In this document: positions 17,827-26,063 of the stretch, piece by piece
How positions within the stretch are numbered: position 1 is the first letter of the stretch
Layout of the letters: the number at the start of each line of letters is the position of its first letter
DNA from: Verrucomicrobiaceae bacterium
GTDB taxonomy: Bacteria > Verrucomicrobiota > Verrucomicrobiia > Verrucomicrobiales > Verrucomicrobiaceae
DNA: 64,000 nucleotides
Direction of reading: 5' to 3'
NCBI GenBank assembly: GCA_016795365.1
Contig: JAEUHN010000020.1
Location: 1 to 64,000 of the forward strand
Position numbers and translations under genes: made by a program
Notes under the pieces: model-generated
The model's input: only the letters and a program-made list of their open reading frames with translations
What the model was told of the DNA's origin: nothing
Databases searched by the model: none

Positions 17827-20775
17827 ATGAAACCGACTCTGCTTCTGCTCGCCCTGCTGCCCGGTGCTATCCTCGCTGCTGATCTGCCGCCGGACAAAGG
17901 CAATGAGCTTCCCGCAAGCGCTCAGCGTCCGGTGGTGGTGACGGGCAAGCCTTCGATTGATGTCCCCAAGGCGGACTTGCCCGAAGGCTACACCTTGAGC
18001 GTCGCCGCCGCCGCGCCGCTGGTGCTGCATCCAATCATGGGCTGCCTGGATGACAAGGGCCGTCTCTTCATCGGCGATGGCGTGGGCGTGAACTGGAACA
18101 AGGCGCAACTGGAAGCCAATCCACCGAACCGCGTGCTGATGCTGGAGGACACGGACAACGATGGTGCCTTCGACAAGAGCACCGTCTTCGCTGACAAGAT
18201 GACCTTCCCGCAAGGCGCGGCCTGGCTCGATGGCTCGCTTTATGTGTGCTCGCCTCCTGGGTTGTGGAAGCTCACTGACACCAACAACGATGGCGTGGCC
18301 GACCAGCGCGAGATGATCGTGAGCGGCTTCGAATACACGGGCAATGCCGCCGACGTGCATGGGCCCTTCCTTCACCCGAATGGTCGTCTCTACTGGTGCC
18401 ACGGTCGCAAGGGTCACAAGGCGACCGACCGCGATGGCAAGGTGGTGCATGAGGGACTCGCGTGCGGCATCTGGTCGTGCAAGCCCGATGGCCGCGATCT
18501 GCAATGGCACGCCCTGGGCTGCGGTGACAATCCGGTGGAGGTCGATTTCACTCCCGATGGCGACATCATCGGCGTGCAGAACCTCTACTACACCAACCCG
18601 CGCGGCGACACGCTGGTTCACTGGCTGTTCGGCGGTGTCTATGAACGCAGCGATCAGCTCAAGGCGATCGAAGGTCTGCCCCGCACGCTGGAGCACATGC
18701 CGGTGATGTATAACTTCGGCCACGTCGCAGTGAGCGGCTCGTGCTTTTGGAAGAGTTATGAAAGGAGCGCGGACACTCCTGTCCGCAACGAGGGGCCACA
18801 GGACAAGTCGAAGTCAGGAGAAATGCGAGCGGACAAGAGTGTCCGCGCTCCTGTTGGCGCTCCTTTGCAGTTCATGGTTACGCACTTCAACACGCAGCGC
18901 GTGGTGCGCATGGAACTGACGCCTGATGGCTCCACCTACAAGGCGACGGAGAACGAGTTCCTCAAGCTGCACAGCCCGGACATCCACTTCACCGATGTGA
19001 TGGAAGACCCGCGCGATGGCTCGCTGCTCGTCGTCGATACCGGCGGATGGTTTCGCATTGGCTGCCCGTCCAGTTTGATGGCGAAGCCGGACATCGCGGG
19101 GGCGATTTATCGGGTGAAGAAGGTTCACGGCTTGGCCAAGACGCCAGGCCGCGATAAACGCTCTTATCTCGGACACTCAATTCATTTGCACGAAGCACTG
19201 CAGAGCAAGGACCCAATTCTCCGACGTCGGGCCATTGAGATGGCTGTTGGCTCAGAAGGCGTCGTATCCGACACGAAGACCGAGTTTGAAGTTCTCGAGA
19301 TGCTCGGAGACAAGTCTCTAGACCCATCATTGGAACATGCGTTGATGAATGCAGCGCGTAGAAACCAGATGGTAGATGCCAAGGCCACAGCAGCGGCGGA
19401 AAAAGATTCCCTATTGCGTCGTCGGTTGCTTGGTGTGCTGGCCACGACCAACCCTGATGAGGCGCTGAATCTGGCGCTGGAGGACGTTCAGTCGCACAAT
19501 GCCAAGTCAAGCGCTGCTGCTCTCACCATCGTGCTGAAGCATCCCGATGCGGACGCCAGACTTGCGCCCATGCTGCTCAAGTCGATTCAGAGCAAGCGGT
19601 CGATCGACTGGCAAACAGCAGCCCTCACGGGCGCGCTGGAAACACTGCTCGCCAAGCCCGAGACCCAGAAGCTGGTGGCAGTCATGCTTGAGCATGAAAA
19701 CTACGCCTTTAAAAACATCGCGCTGAATGCCATCGGCAATCAGGCGGGCGCGGTCAGTAGTCCGCTGTGGCTGCCTGCGCTGGAGACCCTTGTCAGCCGT
19801 CTGCCCGCTTCGCAGTATTGGCTGGTGCTGGATGCGATCAAAAAAGTGAAGCACCCGGGCTTCGACGTGAAGCTCCAGGCGCTCGCCAACGACACCAAGC
19901 TTCCGCAACCTATCCGCCTCAAAGCCCTCGATGCGATGAGCACGCGCAAGATCACAGGCGAGACGTTCACCATGGTGCTCGATGTGCTGACCAAGCCGGA
20001 ATCTTCGGCGGCGGCGAAGATTCAGGCGGCGGACATGATGGCGCACTCAGGTCATACATCCGATGAAATGAAGCAACTGGCGAAGGCTTTCGCGACGGTG
20101 GGACCAATCGAATTGAAGTCGTTGCTTGCCTTGATCAAGCCGTGCAAAGAGGAGGACATTCTGCGCGCGATGGCGACTGAACTTGCCAGGAACCCGGCCT
20201 TGATCAGCCAGCAGGAAAGCATCTACCGCACGGCGCTCGCTGATAAGCCGACGGACATCTTCGAGAAGATCATCCATCCTGCGTATGCGAAGGCCTACGA
20301 TGCAATCGACGCGAAGAAGCGCACACTCGGCCCGCTTGCGGACAAGGTGATCGCCAGCGGTGACGCGAAGGCTGGCCAAGCTGTGTATGAGTTGGGCAAG
20401 GGCACCTGCATTGCCTGCCATCAGATCGGCGACAAGGGCCGCACCATCGGACCAAACCTCTCTCATATCGGCGGCATCCGCACGGAGCGCGACATCCTCG
20501 AAAGCATCCTCTTCCCCAGCAACACGCTGGCCCGCGACTACGAGGCGCACATCATTGAGACCAATGCTGGAGAGACGATCATGGGTGTGATAAAGAGCCA
20601 CACGGCCGAGGGTTTGCTCGTGGTCGATGTCGCTGGCCAGGAGAAGAACATCCCGCAGACACAGATGGTAAGCGACACGACACTCAACACGAGCCTGATG
20701 CCGATGGGCCTTGATGCGACGCTGCCTGAAGAGGACCTCGTTGATTTGGTGGCCTATCTTCGCTCACTCAAGTGA
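17827..20775 (+). CDS. PVC-type secreted dehydrogenase with HEAT repeats and cytochrome c
   Basis: 982 residues from ATG 17827, which starts a signal peptide (MKPTLLLLALLPGAILA). The frame runs 1 kb further upstream, but that part is antisense to the isomerase gene. Order: a six-bladed propeller-like dehydrogenase domain (about 50-450), a HEAT-like helical region (about 460-820), and a C-terminal cytochrome c domain. Heme is bound by CIACH (C861, C864, H865), with a distal Met candidate near MPMG. Such proteins are typical of Planctomycetota and Verrucomicrobiota and are thought to oxidise sugars outside the cytoplasm. Residues about 313-342 are encoded by an inserted palindromic repeat (see 18763) that keeps the frame open. 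Confidence 0.9.
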   Translation: MKPTLLLLALLPGAILAADLPPDKGNELPASAQRPVVVTGKPSIDVPKADLPEGYTLSVAAAAPLVLHPIMGCLDDKGRLFIGDGVGVNWNKAQLEANPPNRVLMLEDTDNDGAFDKSTVFADKMTFPQGAAWLDGSLYVCSPPGLWKLTDTNNDGVADQREMIVSGFEYTGNAADVHGPFLHPNGRLYWCHGRKGHKATDRDGKVVHEGLACGIWSCKPDGRDLQWHALGCGDNPVEVDFTPDGDIIGVQNLYYTNPRGDTLVHWLFGGVYERSDQLKAIEGLPRTLEHMPVMYNFGHVAVSGSCFWKSYERSADTPVRNEGPQDKSKSGEMRADKSVRAPVGAPLQFMVTHFNTQRVVRMELTPDGSTYKATENEFLKLHSPDIHFTDVMEDPRDGSLLVVDTGGWFRIGCPSSLMAKPDIAGAIYRVKKVHGLAKTPGRDKRSYLGHSIHLHEALQSKDPILRRRAIEMAVGSEGVVSDTKTEFEVLEMLGDKSLDPSLEHALMNAARRNQMVDAKATAAAEKDSLLRRRLLGVLATTNPDEALNLALEDVQSHNAKSSAAALTIVLKHPDADARLAPMLLKSIQSKRSIDWQTAALTGALETLLAKPETQKLVAVMLEHENYAFKNIALNAIGNQAGAVSSPLWLPALETLVSRLPASQYWLVLDAIKKVKHPGFDVKLQALANDTKLPQPIRLKALDAMSTRKITGETFTMVLDVLTKPESSAAAKIQAADMMAHSGHTSDEMKQLAKAFATVGPIELKSLLALIKPCKEEDILRAMATELARNPALISQQESIYRTALADKPTDIFEKIIHPAYAKAYDAIDAKKRTLGPLADKVIASGDAKAGQAVYELGKGTCIACHQIGDKGRTIGPNLSHIGGIRTERDILESILFPSNTLARDYEAHIIETNAGETIMGVIKSHTAEGLLVVDVAGQEKNIPQTQMVSDTTLNTSLMPMGLDATLPEEDLVDLVAYLRSLK
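18763..18852 (+). mobile_element. Palindromic insertion element inside a coding sequence, copy 1
   Basis: A 90-bp unit with 24-bp terminal inverted repeats at 18763-18786 and 18829-18852 that match at 23 of 24 positions. Each arm holds its own hairpin, GCGGACA-4 nt-TGTCCGC. The unit is inside the PVC cytochrome gene and is translated as RSADTPVRN...RADKSVRAP, adding exactly 30 codons with no stop. A second copy is at 44400-44514. The 42-bp interior shares only short stretches (AACGAG beside one arm, CGAAGTCAGG) with that copy. No transposase is present and no target duplication is evident. Confidence 0.8.
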
Positions 20776-20814
20776 GTGGCTTGGCTTCTCGGGGTGATCA
20801 CTTCGTGTTCGAAG

Positions 20815-20890
20815 TGGTGGAGGCAAGGGGATTCGAACCCCTGACATCCAGCTTGCAAAGCTGGCGCTCTACCAACTGAGCTATACCCCC
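20815..20890 (-). tRNA. tRNA-Ala (anticodon TGC)
   Basis: On the minus strand the sequence begins GGGGGTATAGCTCAGTTGGT and ends with TCCACCA. The acceptor pairs GGGGGTA with TGCCTCC, allowing two G-T pairs. The anticodon stem CCAGC/GCTGG closes the loop TTTGCAA, giving TGC. The T-arm is AGGGG-TTCGAAT-CCCCT. CCA is encoded. It is convergent with the PVC cytochrome gene. Confidence 0.96.
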
Positions 20891-21382
20891 TTGTGAGAAG
20901 TCTCGCGCCGAATCTTGGTTCTCCCGGTGCGAGCGAGGCGCAGTGAATGCCGTGGAGCAGGCCACTTGTCAAGCAGACATCACATTGCGTTGTATTTGTT
21001 CCGTGAGAATCGCGAATGGTTCTGGCTGCAATAGCTTTCCCCATCGTGCAGCGCCGAAGCTTTGTCTGCCCGATGTGGCCATAGTTTTCATGCGGCTGAG
21101 CTTATCGTGCCAGCAGCATCACAACGACAGCTACCATCAGTGCCGCCATGACGAGCAGCACAATAGCTACCTGCAAACGTGCGAGGAACGACGGACGATT
21201 AGAATGACGTCGCCGGGATGTTATGCGGGAGAAGTCGGGCGGCATACAATTTAAGGGGGAAGAACCAAGGCAATATCCCGCAGATTTGCCTTGAGTCCAT
21301 ACATGTATGGAAACGAATTCGTTGCGGCGACAGCTTGGCCAATGGTAACGAGGGGCGAGACTCGGCGACGATCATAAAACGC
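20891..21382. other. Long intergenic region between tRNA-Ala and ahcY
   Basis: Apart from the possible 47-residue membrane protein at 21102-21245, nothing was found here on either strand. The longer forward-strand frame (20943-21254) is rich in Cys, His and Arg with no recognisable fold and is judged a shadow. Confidence 0.5.
21102..21245 (-). CDS. Possible 47-residue single-pass membrane protein
   Basis: A short frame in an otherwise empty 560-bp gap. It starts at ATG 21245 and ends at TAA 21102. The first 25 residues are basic (RRHSNRPSF region) and the last 22 are a continuous hydrophobic helix (VAIVLLVMAALMVAVVVMLL) ending in Ala-Arg. This basic-in, helix-out layout is typical of small inner-membrane proteins. 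No Shine-Dalgarno sequence is seen, which is not decisive in this window. It could also be chance, so it is listed with moderate confidence and no function. Confidence 0.4.
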   Translation of the reverse strand: MPPDFSRITSRRRHSNRPSFLARLQVAIVLLVMAALMVAVVVMLLAR

Positions 21383-21416
21383 AAAACGCGGATGGCCTTT
21401 CGACCATCCGCGTTTT
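21383..21416 (-). terminator. Strong hairpin terminator of ahcY
   Basis: A 13-bp perfect stem (AAAACGCGGATGG, 21383-21395, paired with 21404-21416) with an 8-nt loop. Terminal A and T runs lie on both sides. It is 39 bp past the ahcY stop and would work on the minus strand, and possibly also on the plus strand. Confidence 0.85.
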
Positions 21417-21454
21417 GGTGATGATGATACAGTTGCGGCGCAACTGGGCTACTT

Positions 21455-22861
21455 TTAGTAGCGGTAGTGATCGGTCTTGTAAGGACCTTCCACGGGCACG
21501 CCGATGTAGTCGGCCTGCTCCTGGGTGAGCTTAGTGAGCTTCACGCCGATCTTCTGGAGGTGGAGACGAGCGACTTCTTCGTCGAGCTTCTTGGGGAGGA
21601 CGGTCACGCCGATGGCGCGGCTGTCCTTGGTGGCCCAGAGTTCCATCTGTGCGAGGCACTGGTTGGTGAAGCTGTTGCTCATCACGAAGCTCGGGTGGCC
21701 GGTGGCACAGCCGAGATTGACCAAGCGACCTTCGGCGAGCATGAAGATGCTGTTGCCTTTTGGGAAGGTATACTTGTCCACCTGTGGCTTGATGTTGAGG
21801 CGCTTCACGTCCGTGCGGGCGTTGAGCTTATCGACTTGGATCTCGTTGTCGAAGTGACCGATGTTGCACACGATGGCCTGGTCCTTCATGGCTTCCATGT
21901 GTTCAAGGCGGATGATGTCCTTGTTGCCCGTGGTGGTGACGTAGATGTCGCCGGTGCCAAGGGTGTCTTCGATCGGCATCACGCGGTAGCCTTCCATGGC
22001 GGCCTGAAGGGCGCACACGGGGTCGATTTCGGTGACGATGACCTGGGCGCCCATGCCGCGGAGGGCCGCTGCGCAACCCTTGCCCACGTCGCCATAACCG
22101 CAGACGACGCCGACCTTGCCAGCGATCATGACGTCGGTGGCGCGCTTGATGCCGTCGAGGAGGGATTCGCGGCAGCCGTAGAGGTTGTCGAACTTGGACT
22201 TGGTGACGCTGTCGTTGACGTTGATGGCGGGGAACAGGAGCTTGCCTGCCTTGGCCATTTCATAGAGGCGATGCACGCCGGTGGTGGTCTCTTCGGAGAC
22301 GCCCTTGAGGTCCTTCACGATGGTGTGGAAGATGCCGGGCTGATCCTTGGCGATCTGCTTGAGCAGGTCCTTGATGACCTTCACTTCATGGTTGTCGGAC
22401 GGAGTCTCGACCCACTTGTCGCCGTTCTCCATCTCGTAGCCCTTGTGGATGAGAAGGGTCACGTCGCCACCGTCATCGACGATGAGTTCTGGTCCCTTGT
22501 TGCCGGGGAACATGATGGCCTTCCAGGTGCACCACCAGTATTCTTCCAGGGTCTCGCCCTTCCAAGCGAACACAGGCGTGCCGCTCTGCGCGATGGCGGC
22601 GGCGGCGTGGTCCTGGGTGGAGAAGATGTTGCACGAGGCCCAGCGCACGTCGGCACCAAGTTCCTTCAGCGTCTCGATGAGCACGCCGGTCTGGATGGTC
22701 ATGTGCAGGGAGCCGGTGATGCGGACGCCAGCGAGGGGCTTCTTCGGGCCATACTTCTCGCGGGTGGCCATCAGGCCGGGCATCTCGCTTTCAGCGATGT
22801 CGAGTTCCTTACGGCCGAAGTCGGCGAGGGCGATGTCTTTTACTTTGTAGTCGGTGCTCAT
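21455..22861 (-). CDS. ahcY: Adenosylhomocysteinase (SAH hydrolase)
   Basis: 468 residues, the NAD-bound cytosolic enzyme that splits S-adenosylhomocysteine into adenosine and homocysteine and so relieves inhibition of methyltransferases. Signatures: [18 protein letters not shown] near the N-terminus, the substrate-binding [20 protein letters not shown], the NAD Rossmann loop [12 protein letters not shown], and the C-terminal [10 protein letters not shown], where Lys and Tyr reach into the neighbouring subunit. The length fits the bacterial long form. The gene is monocistronic, with a terminator after it and a palindromic site about 25 bp before the start. Confidence 0.98.
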   Translation of the reverse strand: MSTDYKVKDIALADFGRKELDIAESEMPGLMATREKYGPKKPLAGVRITGSLHMTIQTGVLIETLKELGADVRWASCNIFSTQDHAAAAIAQSGTPVFAWKGETLEEYWWCTWKAIMFPGNKGPELIVDDGGDVTLLIHKGYEMENGDKWVETPSDNHEVKVIKDLLKQIAKDQPGIFHTIVKDLKGVSEETTTGVHRLYEMAKAGKLLFPAINVNDSVTKSKFDNLYGCRESLLDGIKRATDVMIAGKVGVVCGYGDVGKGCAAALRGMGAQVIVTEIDPVCALQAAMEGYRVMPIEDTLGTGDIYVTTTGNKDIIRLEHMEAMKDQAIVCNIGHFDNEIQVDKLNARTDVKRLNIKPQVDKYTFPKGNSIFMLAEGRLVNLGCATGHPSFVMSNSFTNQCLAQMELWATKDSRAIGVTVLPKKLDEEVARLHLQKIGVKLTKLTQEQADYIGVPVEGPYKTDHYRY

Positions 22862-22884
22862 GTCGTGGGGTGGGTTAGATACAA

Positions 22885-22909
22885 ATCAACGTATCAGAAT
22901 GCGTTGATA
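22885..22909 (-). promoter_or_regulatory. Palindromic candidate operator upstream of ahcY
   Basis: ATCAACG (22885-22891) and CGTTGAT (22902-22908) form a 7-bp inverted repeat with a 10-bp spacer, with TATCA...TGATA nested inside. It lies 24-48 bp upstream of the ahcY start codon. Symmetric ATATC/GATAT-like sites upstream of ahcY are bound by ArsR-type SAH-responsive repressors in other bacteria, so an operator is the preferred reading. A hairpin in the leader is an alternative. No SAH riboswitch consensus was seen. Confidence 0.5.
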
Positions 22910-23066
22910 TGTTCTCGGGCAAGGGCGCAAGTCAACCACGAAACTGGGGGGCGTGGAAAGGTTGAGACGTGGCGCGGTGAGATGTTGAGAAGCAAGGATG
23001 CTCAACGCTTCCCCGGCTTCTCCACATCGCTACTTCTCAGCTCGGAGCTTCCCGAGTGGAGCCCCG

Positions 23067-24743
23067 CTAAGCCTGCTCAGTCGTTTGGAAGTCGGGGTAG
23101 GCGTTGGCGGCGTGCTCGCTGAAGTCGAGACCATTGATTTGCTCCTCCTCCGTCGCACGCAGCGGCATGATCAGGCGCACCACGATGAAGAACAGCCCGG
23201 CTACGATGAAACTGTAGAGCGAGACGGCGAACACGCCGAGCGTTTGGATGCCGAGCGACTTCATATCGAAGCCCTTCTCATTGAACAAGGCCACGCAGAG
23301 TGTGCCCCACCATCCGCAGGCAAAGTGAACGGGCACAGCACCCACGGGATCGTCGATCTGCCAGCGCTCGAGTGCGATGGTCGCAACCGTCGTGATGATA
23401 CCGCCGATCAAACCGATCGCGATGGCAGCTGCGGGCGTGACCACATGGCAGTTCGCCGTGATCGCCACCGCACCACCGAGCATCCCATTCATCGCGATAT
23501 TCACATCGGGCTTGCCCTGGATGAACCACATGGAGACCATGGCTGCGATGCCTCCGGCGGCAGGTGAGATGGTGGTGTTGACGATCAGGCGACCGATGAC
23601 CTCCGTCGCGGACAATGACGAGCCCGCATTGAATCCAAACCATCCGAACCAGAGGAAGAGCACGCCCAGGGTGACGAGCGGGATGTTGTGGCCAGCGATC
23701 AAGCGTGGCGTGCCATCCTTGCCGAACCGTCCCACACGCGGGCCCACGGCGAAGATGCCGGCCAGCGAGCAAGCACCACCACAAGCGTGGACGACTGTCG
23801 ATCCTGCGTAGTCGATGAAACCTATGCGCTGGAGCCAACCGCCGTCAGCAGTGCCGATGCCGAAGGGCGCACCCGCAGCACCCCAGGCCCAGTGGCCAAT
23901 CACCGGATAGATGAAGGCGCTGAAGAAGGCGCAGTAGAGCAGGTAGCCCAGGAACTTTGTTCGCTCGGCTACAGCACCTGACAAGATCGTGCACGACACC
24001 CCGGCGAAGCCGAGCTGGAAGAAGAAAAAGACATAAACCCGATGATCTCCGGCCAGCGTCGCGAGGTTGAACCCATCGGAGCCGATGAATCCCATCCAGC
24101 TGGTGCCGAACATGAGAGGGCAGCCAACCAGCAGATAAACAATCGCGCAGATGCAGAAGTCGAGGAAGCTCTTCATCACAATGTTGATCGTATTCTTCGC
24201 GCGGCAGGCACCGATTTCGAGCATGACGAATCCGGCCTGCATGAAGAACACAAGAGCCCCGGTGATGATGATCCACACATAGTCGATGTTCGCTTGCAGC
24301 TTGCTCAGAGCCTCAGAGGGAACGCCGGGAGCCACGGGCGGTGCCGGAGCAACGGGAGCCGGCGCGGGAGCGGGCTCGACCTTTGCTGGCGCGGGCGGGG
24401 GAGTGGCGAGCTTGTCGAGGACCTTGTCGTGTTCACGGAGCTTGTCGAGGATCCCGTCCAGCTTGGCAGCCACCTTGTCCGTAGCATCCAGCTTGGTGAC
24501 AATGCCATCGAGCTTGCTGCTCAGACGGTCATTGGCATCGAGCTTGGTGACGATGCCATCGATCTTTTGCTCGATCTCCTCGGTATCGACCACCACCGGC
24601 GCAGGAGAGGGGGCTGGTTTGGATTCGGCTGCGGGCGCTGCGGGGGACGTTGTAGGGGCTGGTTTGGCGGGAGTCTTCGCTGGCGATTGAGCGTGCAGAG
24701 AAGTCAAGGCCGCGCAGGCGAGGGCGATGATGAGGCGTTTCAT
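23067..24743 (-). CDS. amt: Ammonium transporter AmtB with N-terminal periplasmic coiled coil
   Basis: 558 residues, far longer than E. coli AmtB (428). From ATG 24743 there is a signal peptide (MKRLIIALACAALTSLHA). A Pro/Ala linker follows, then a three-fold repeat of KLDGIVTKLDAxD type (about 60-112), likely a coiled coil, and a second Pro/Ala linker. The Amt domain starts near residue 150 (YVWIIITGALVFFMQAGFV). The twin-His pore residues are in VVHACGGACSLAG and PVHFACGWWG. The C-terminal tail keeps GLDFSEHAANAY, the region that contacts PII proteins. No glnK is adjacent. The gene begins 10 bp after the Roadblock-like gene, so the three genes 23067-25809 look like one operon. Confidence 0.93.
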   Translation of the reverse strand: MKRLIIALACAALTSLHAQSPAKTPAKPAPTTSPAAPAAESKPAPSPAPVVVDTEEIEQKIDGIVTKLDANDRLSSKLDGIVTKLDATDKVAAKLDGILDKLREHDKVLDKLATPPPAPAKVEPAPAPAPVAPAPPVAPGVPSEALSKLQANIDYVWIIITGALVFFMQAGFVMLEIGACRAKNTINIVMKSFLDFCICAIVYLLVGCPLMFGTSWMGFIGSDGFNLATLAGDHRVYVFFFFQLGFAGVSCTILSGAVAERTKFLGYLLYCAFFSAFIYPVIGHWAWGAAGAPFGIGTADGGWLQRIGFIDYAGSTVVHACGGACSLAGIFAVGPRVGRFGKDGTPRLIAGHNIPLVTLGVLFLWFGWFGFNAGSSLSATEVIGRLIVNTTISPAAGGIAAMVSMWFIQGKPDVNIAMNGMLGGAVAITANCHVVTPAAAIAIGLIGGIITTVATIALERWQIDDPVGAVPVHFACGWWGTLCVALFNEKGFDMKSLGIQTLGVFAVSLYSFIVAGLFFIVVRLIMPLRATEEEQINGLDFSEHAANAYPDFQTTEQA

Positions 24744-24753
24744 GGGAGAGGGA

Positions 24754-25449
24754 TCAAAGTTGGTGTTCTTGAAGCACGGACTCGAGTTCACTGAGCAGCG
24801 CAGCGCGCTTGGAGCTGTTGGGCACTACTTCGATCATCTTGGTGGCCAGACCGCGCAGTTCGTCGGCAGGCAATCGATAAGGGTCGTCGATACCGAGTGC
24901 GTTCAGCTTGCGATCGATCATGGCGATCACTTGTGCACGCCCCATCACCTTGCCGAGCAGGGCTTCGACTTGCTTACGCAGCACACCCCAATTGTTCACG
25001 CGTGCTTCGCGTTTGGCCGCCAGTTCCTGTGCGGCACGAGGCGTGGCCACGATGAGTTCCTCGATCGGTGAAGTCGCGGGCGTAGCACCTGGCCTGTCGG
25101 ACAAGCCTGCCAGGTAAACGGCATAGTCCTTCATCAAGACCGTGCCGGCACTGGCGACGAGATCAGGATCAGCACGGCTGGTCAAAAAGAAGACCAAAGC
25201 GGTGGTCTCCTGCACGAGCAACAGCAGCACCCCGGCATCGAACTGAAGATACACCTGGCGTATGCGACGACGCACCTGCTGGTAGCCATCGAGCATCTCA
25301 CCCAGCACCTCCATCAGGTCCAGCGTGCGGCCGTCTGAGAACGGCATCTGCTTGTGAATGGCGTTCCTGCCCTTGAACAAAAATGAGCCCGCGACGCCAT
25401 CAAGGCGCTGCACGGAAGCGATGGCCGTGATCAGAGAAGAGTGGTCCAT
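24754..25449 (-). CDS. Roadblock/LC7-like protein of unknown role
   Basis: 231 residues, no signal or membrane segment. Residues about 1-115 resemble a Roadblock/LC7 fold: an N-terminal helix, GVAGSFLFKGRNAIHKQMP as the first strand pair, a central helix, and the hydrophobic strands YLQFDAGVLLLLVQETTALVFFL followed by a helix. The C-terminal half is helical (KREARVNNWGVLRKQVEALLGKVMGRA). Roadblock proteins usually act as partners or GAPs of small Ras-like GTPases, but no such GTPase lies nearby. The gene sits between a 117-residue gene (6 bp upstream) and amt (10 bp downstream). Confidence 0.65.
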   Translation of the reverse strand: MDHSSLITAIASVQRLDGVAGSFLFKGRNAIHKQMPFSDGRTLDLMEVLGEMLDGYQQVRRRIRQVYLQFDAGVLLLLVQETTALVFFLTSRADPDLVASAGTVLMKDYAVYLAGLSDRPGATPATSPIEELIVATPRAAQELAAKREARVNNWGVLRKQVEALLGKVMGRAQVIAMIDRKLNALGIDDPYRLPADELRGLATKMIEVVPNSSKRAALLSELESVLQEHQL

Positions 25450-25455
25450 GGCGTA

Positions 25456-25809
25456 TCAGCGTTTGCTCAGTTCCGTGCGGACATCGTCATAAGACAGCCG
25501 ATGGCTGGAGACGAAGCCATGCCAGCGTTGATCGACGGACGAGAAAGTGAAGCCAGTCTGAAAGTCGCGATCTTCCACCACGCCGATCTCCATGCGCTGC
25601 ATCGCCAGGATGTCCGAGATCTTCCGTGCGTAGAAATTGGCGAAGTGGATCTCGCTGACGAAGCGCTGTCCGGCTTCGGGATCCGGGCCGGCCACGCCTT
25701 CCTTGCCGGGTGTAAGATCCGCTCGGAAAAACTGCAGGTCATTGCCGTGTCGCGAGGAGAGAGAGGGGCGCGGCGTGGTCGCTGAAATGATTCGAGTGCT
25801 GTCGGACAT
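25456..25809 (-). CDS. Small protein of unknown function, first gene of the amt operon
   Basis: 117 residues, soluble, no signal peptide and no recognised domain. The second half (AGQRFVSEIHFANFYARKISDILAMQRMEIGVVEDRDFQ) looks like alternating helix and strand. An overlapping frame at 25467-25829 is rejected because its Arg/Pro/Ser-rich product looks like a shadow, and because this one ends 6 bp before the Roadblock-like gene. Its role is probably tied to that gene and to amt. Confidence 0.6.
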   Translation of the reverse strand: MSDSTRIISATTPRPSLSSRHGNDLQFFRADLTPGKEGVAGPDPEAGQRFVSEIHFANFYARKISDILAMQRMEIGVVEDRDFQTGFTFSSVDQRWHGFVSSHRLSYDDVRTELSKR

Positions 25810-26063
25810 TGGTTGGAGTCCGTGGGCAAAGCACGCCGTATGCCAATCTTAGCAAACGCTCGGAACTGGTAGATAAGAGAACGGTCCCGAGCTCATTCAT
25901 CGCCGAGCTTCCGGCACCAGCTTGGTGCGCACGAATGGGCTGCGAGTTAGCGCAGTGTGGCCCGTTGCGCGTTCCGGCAAAGATAATGCGCTGAAGGAAA
26001 CTGGGTTTGGGATTTTCGAAGTCGTTCTACCCATGGGCTGCGCTGGAATAAACCGCTAGCCAA

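Noticed and set aside
20799-20816. Hairpin CACTTCG/CGAAGTG next to tRNA-Ala
   Set aside because: It overlaps the encoded CCA end and lacks a T-run on either strand; it may be chance or a processing feature.
22862-22990. SAH riboswitch upstream of ahcY
   Set aside because: Only about 60 nt of leader precede the start, and I could not find the conserved core; the palindrome looks more like a protein site.
21467-23122. 551-codon forward frame over ahcY
   Set aside because: It is the antisense shadow of a highly conserved gene; its His/Asp/Val-rich product has no family character.
25467-25829. 120-codon frame overlapping the first gene of the amt operon
   Set aside because: Arg/Pro/Ser-rich composition and worse spacing to the next gene than the frame 25456-25809.
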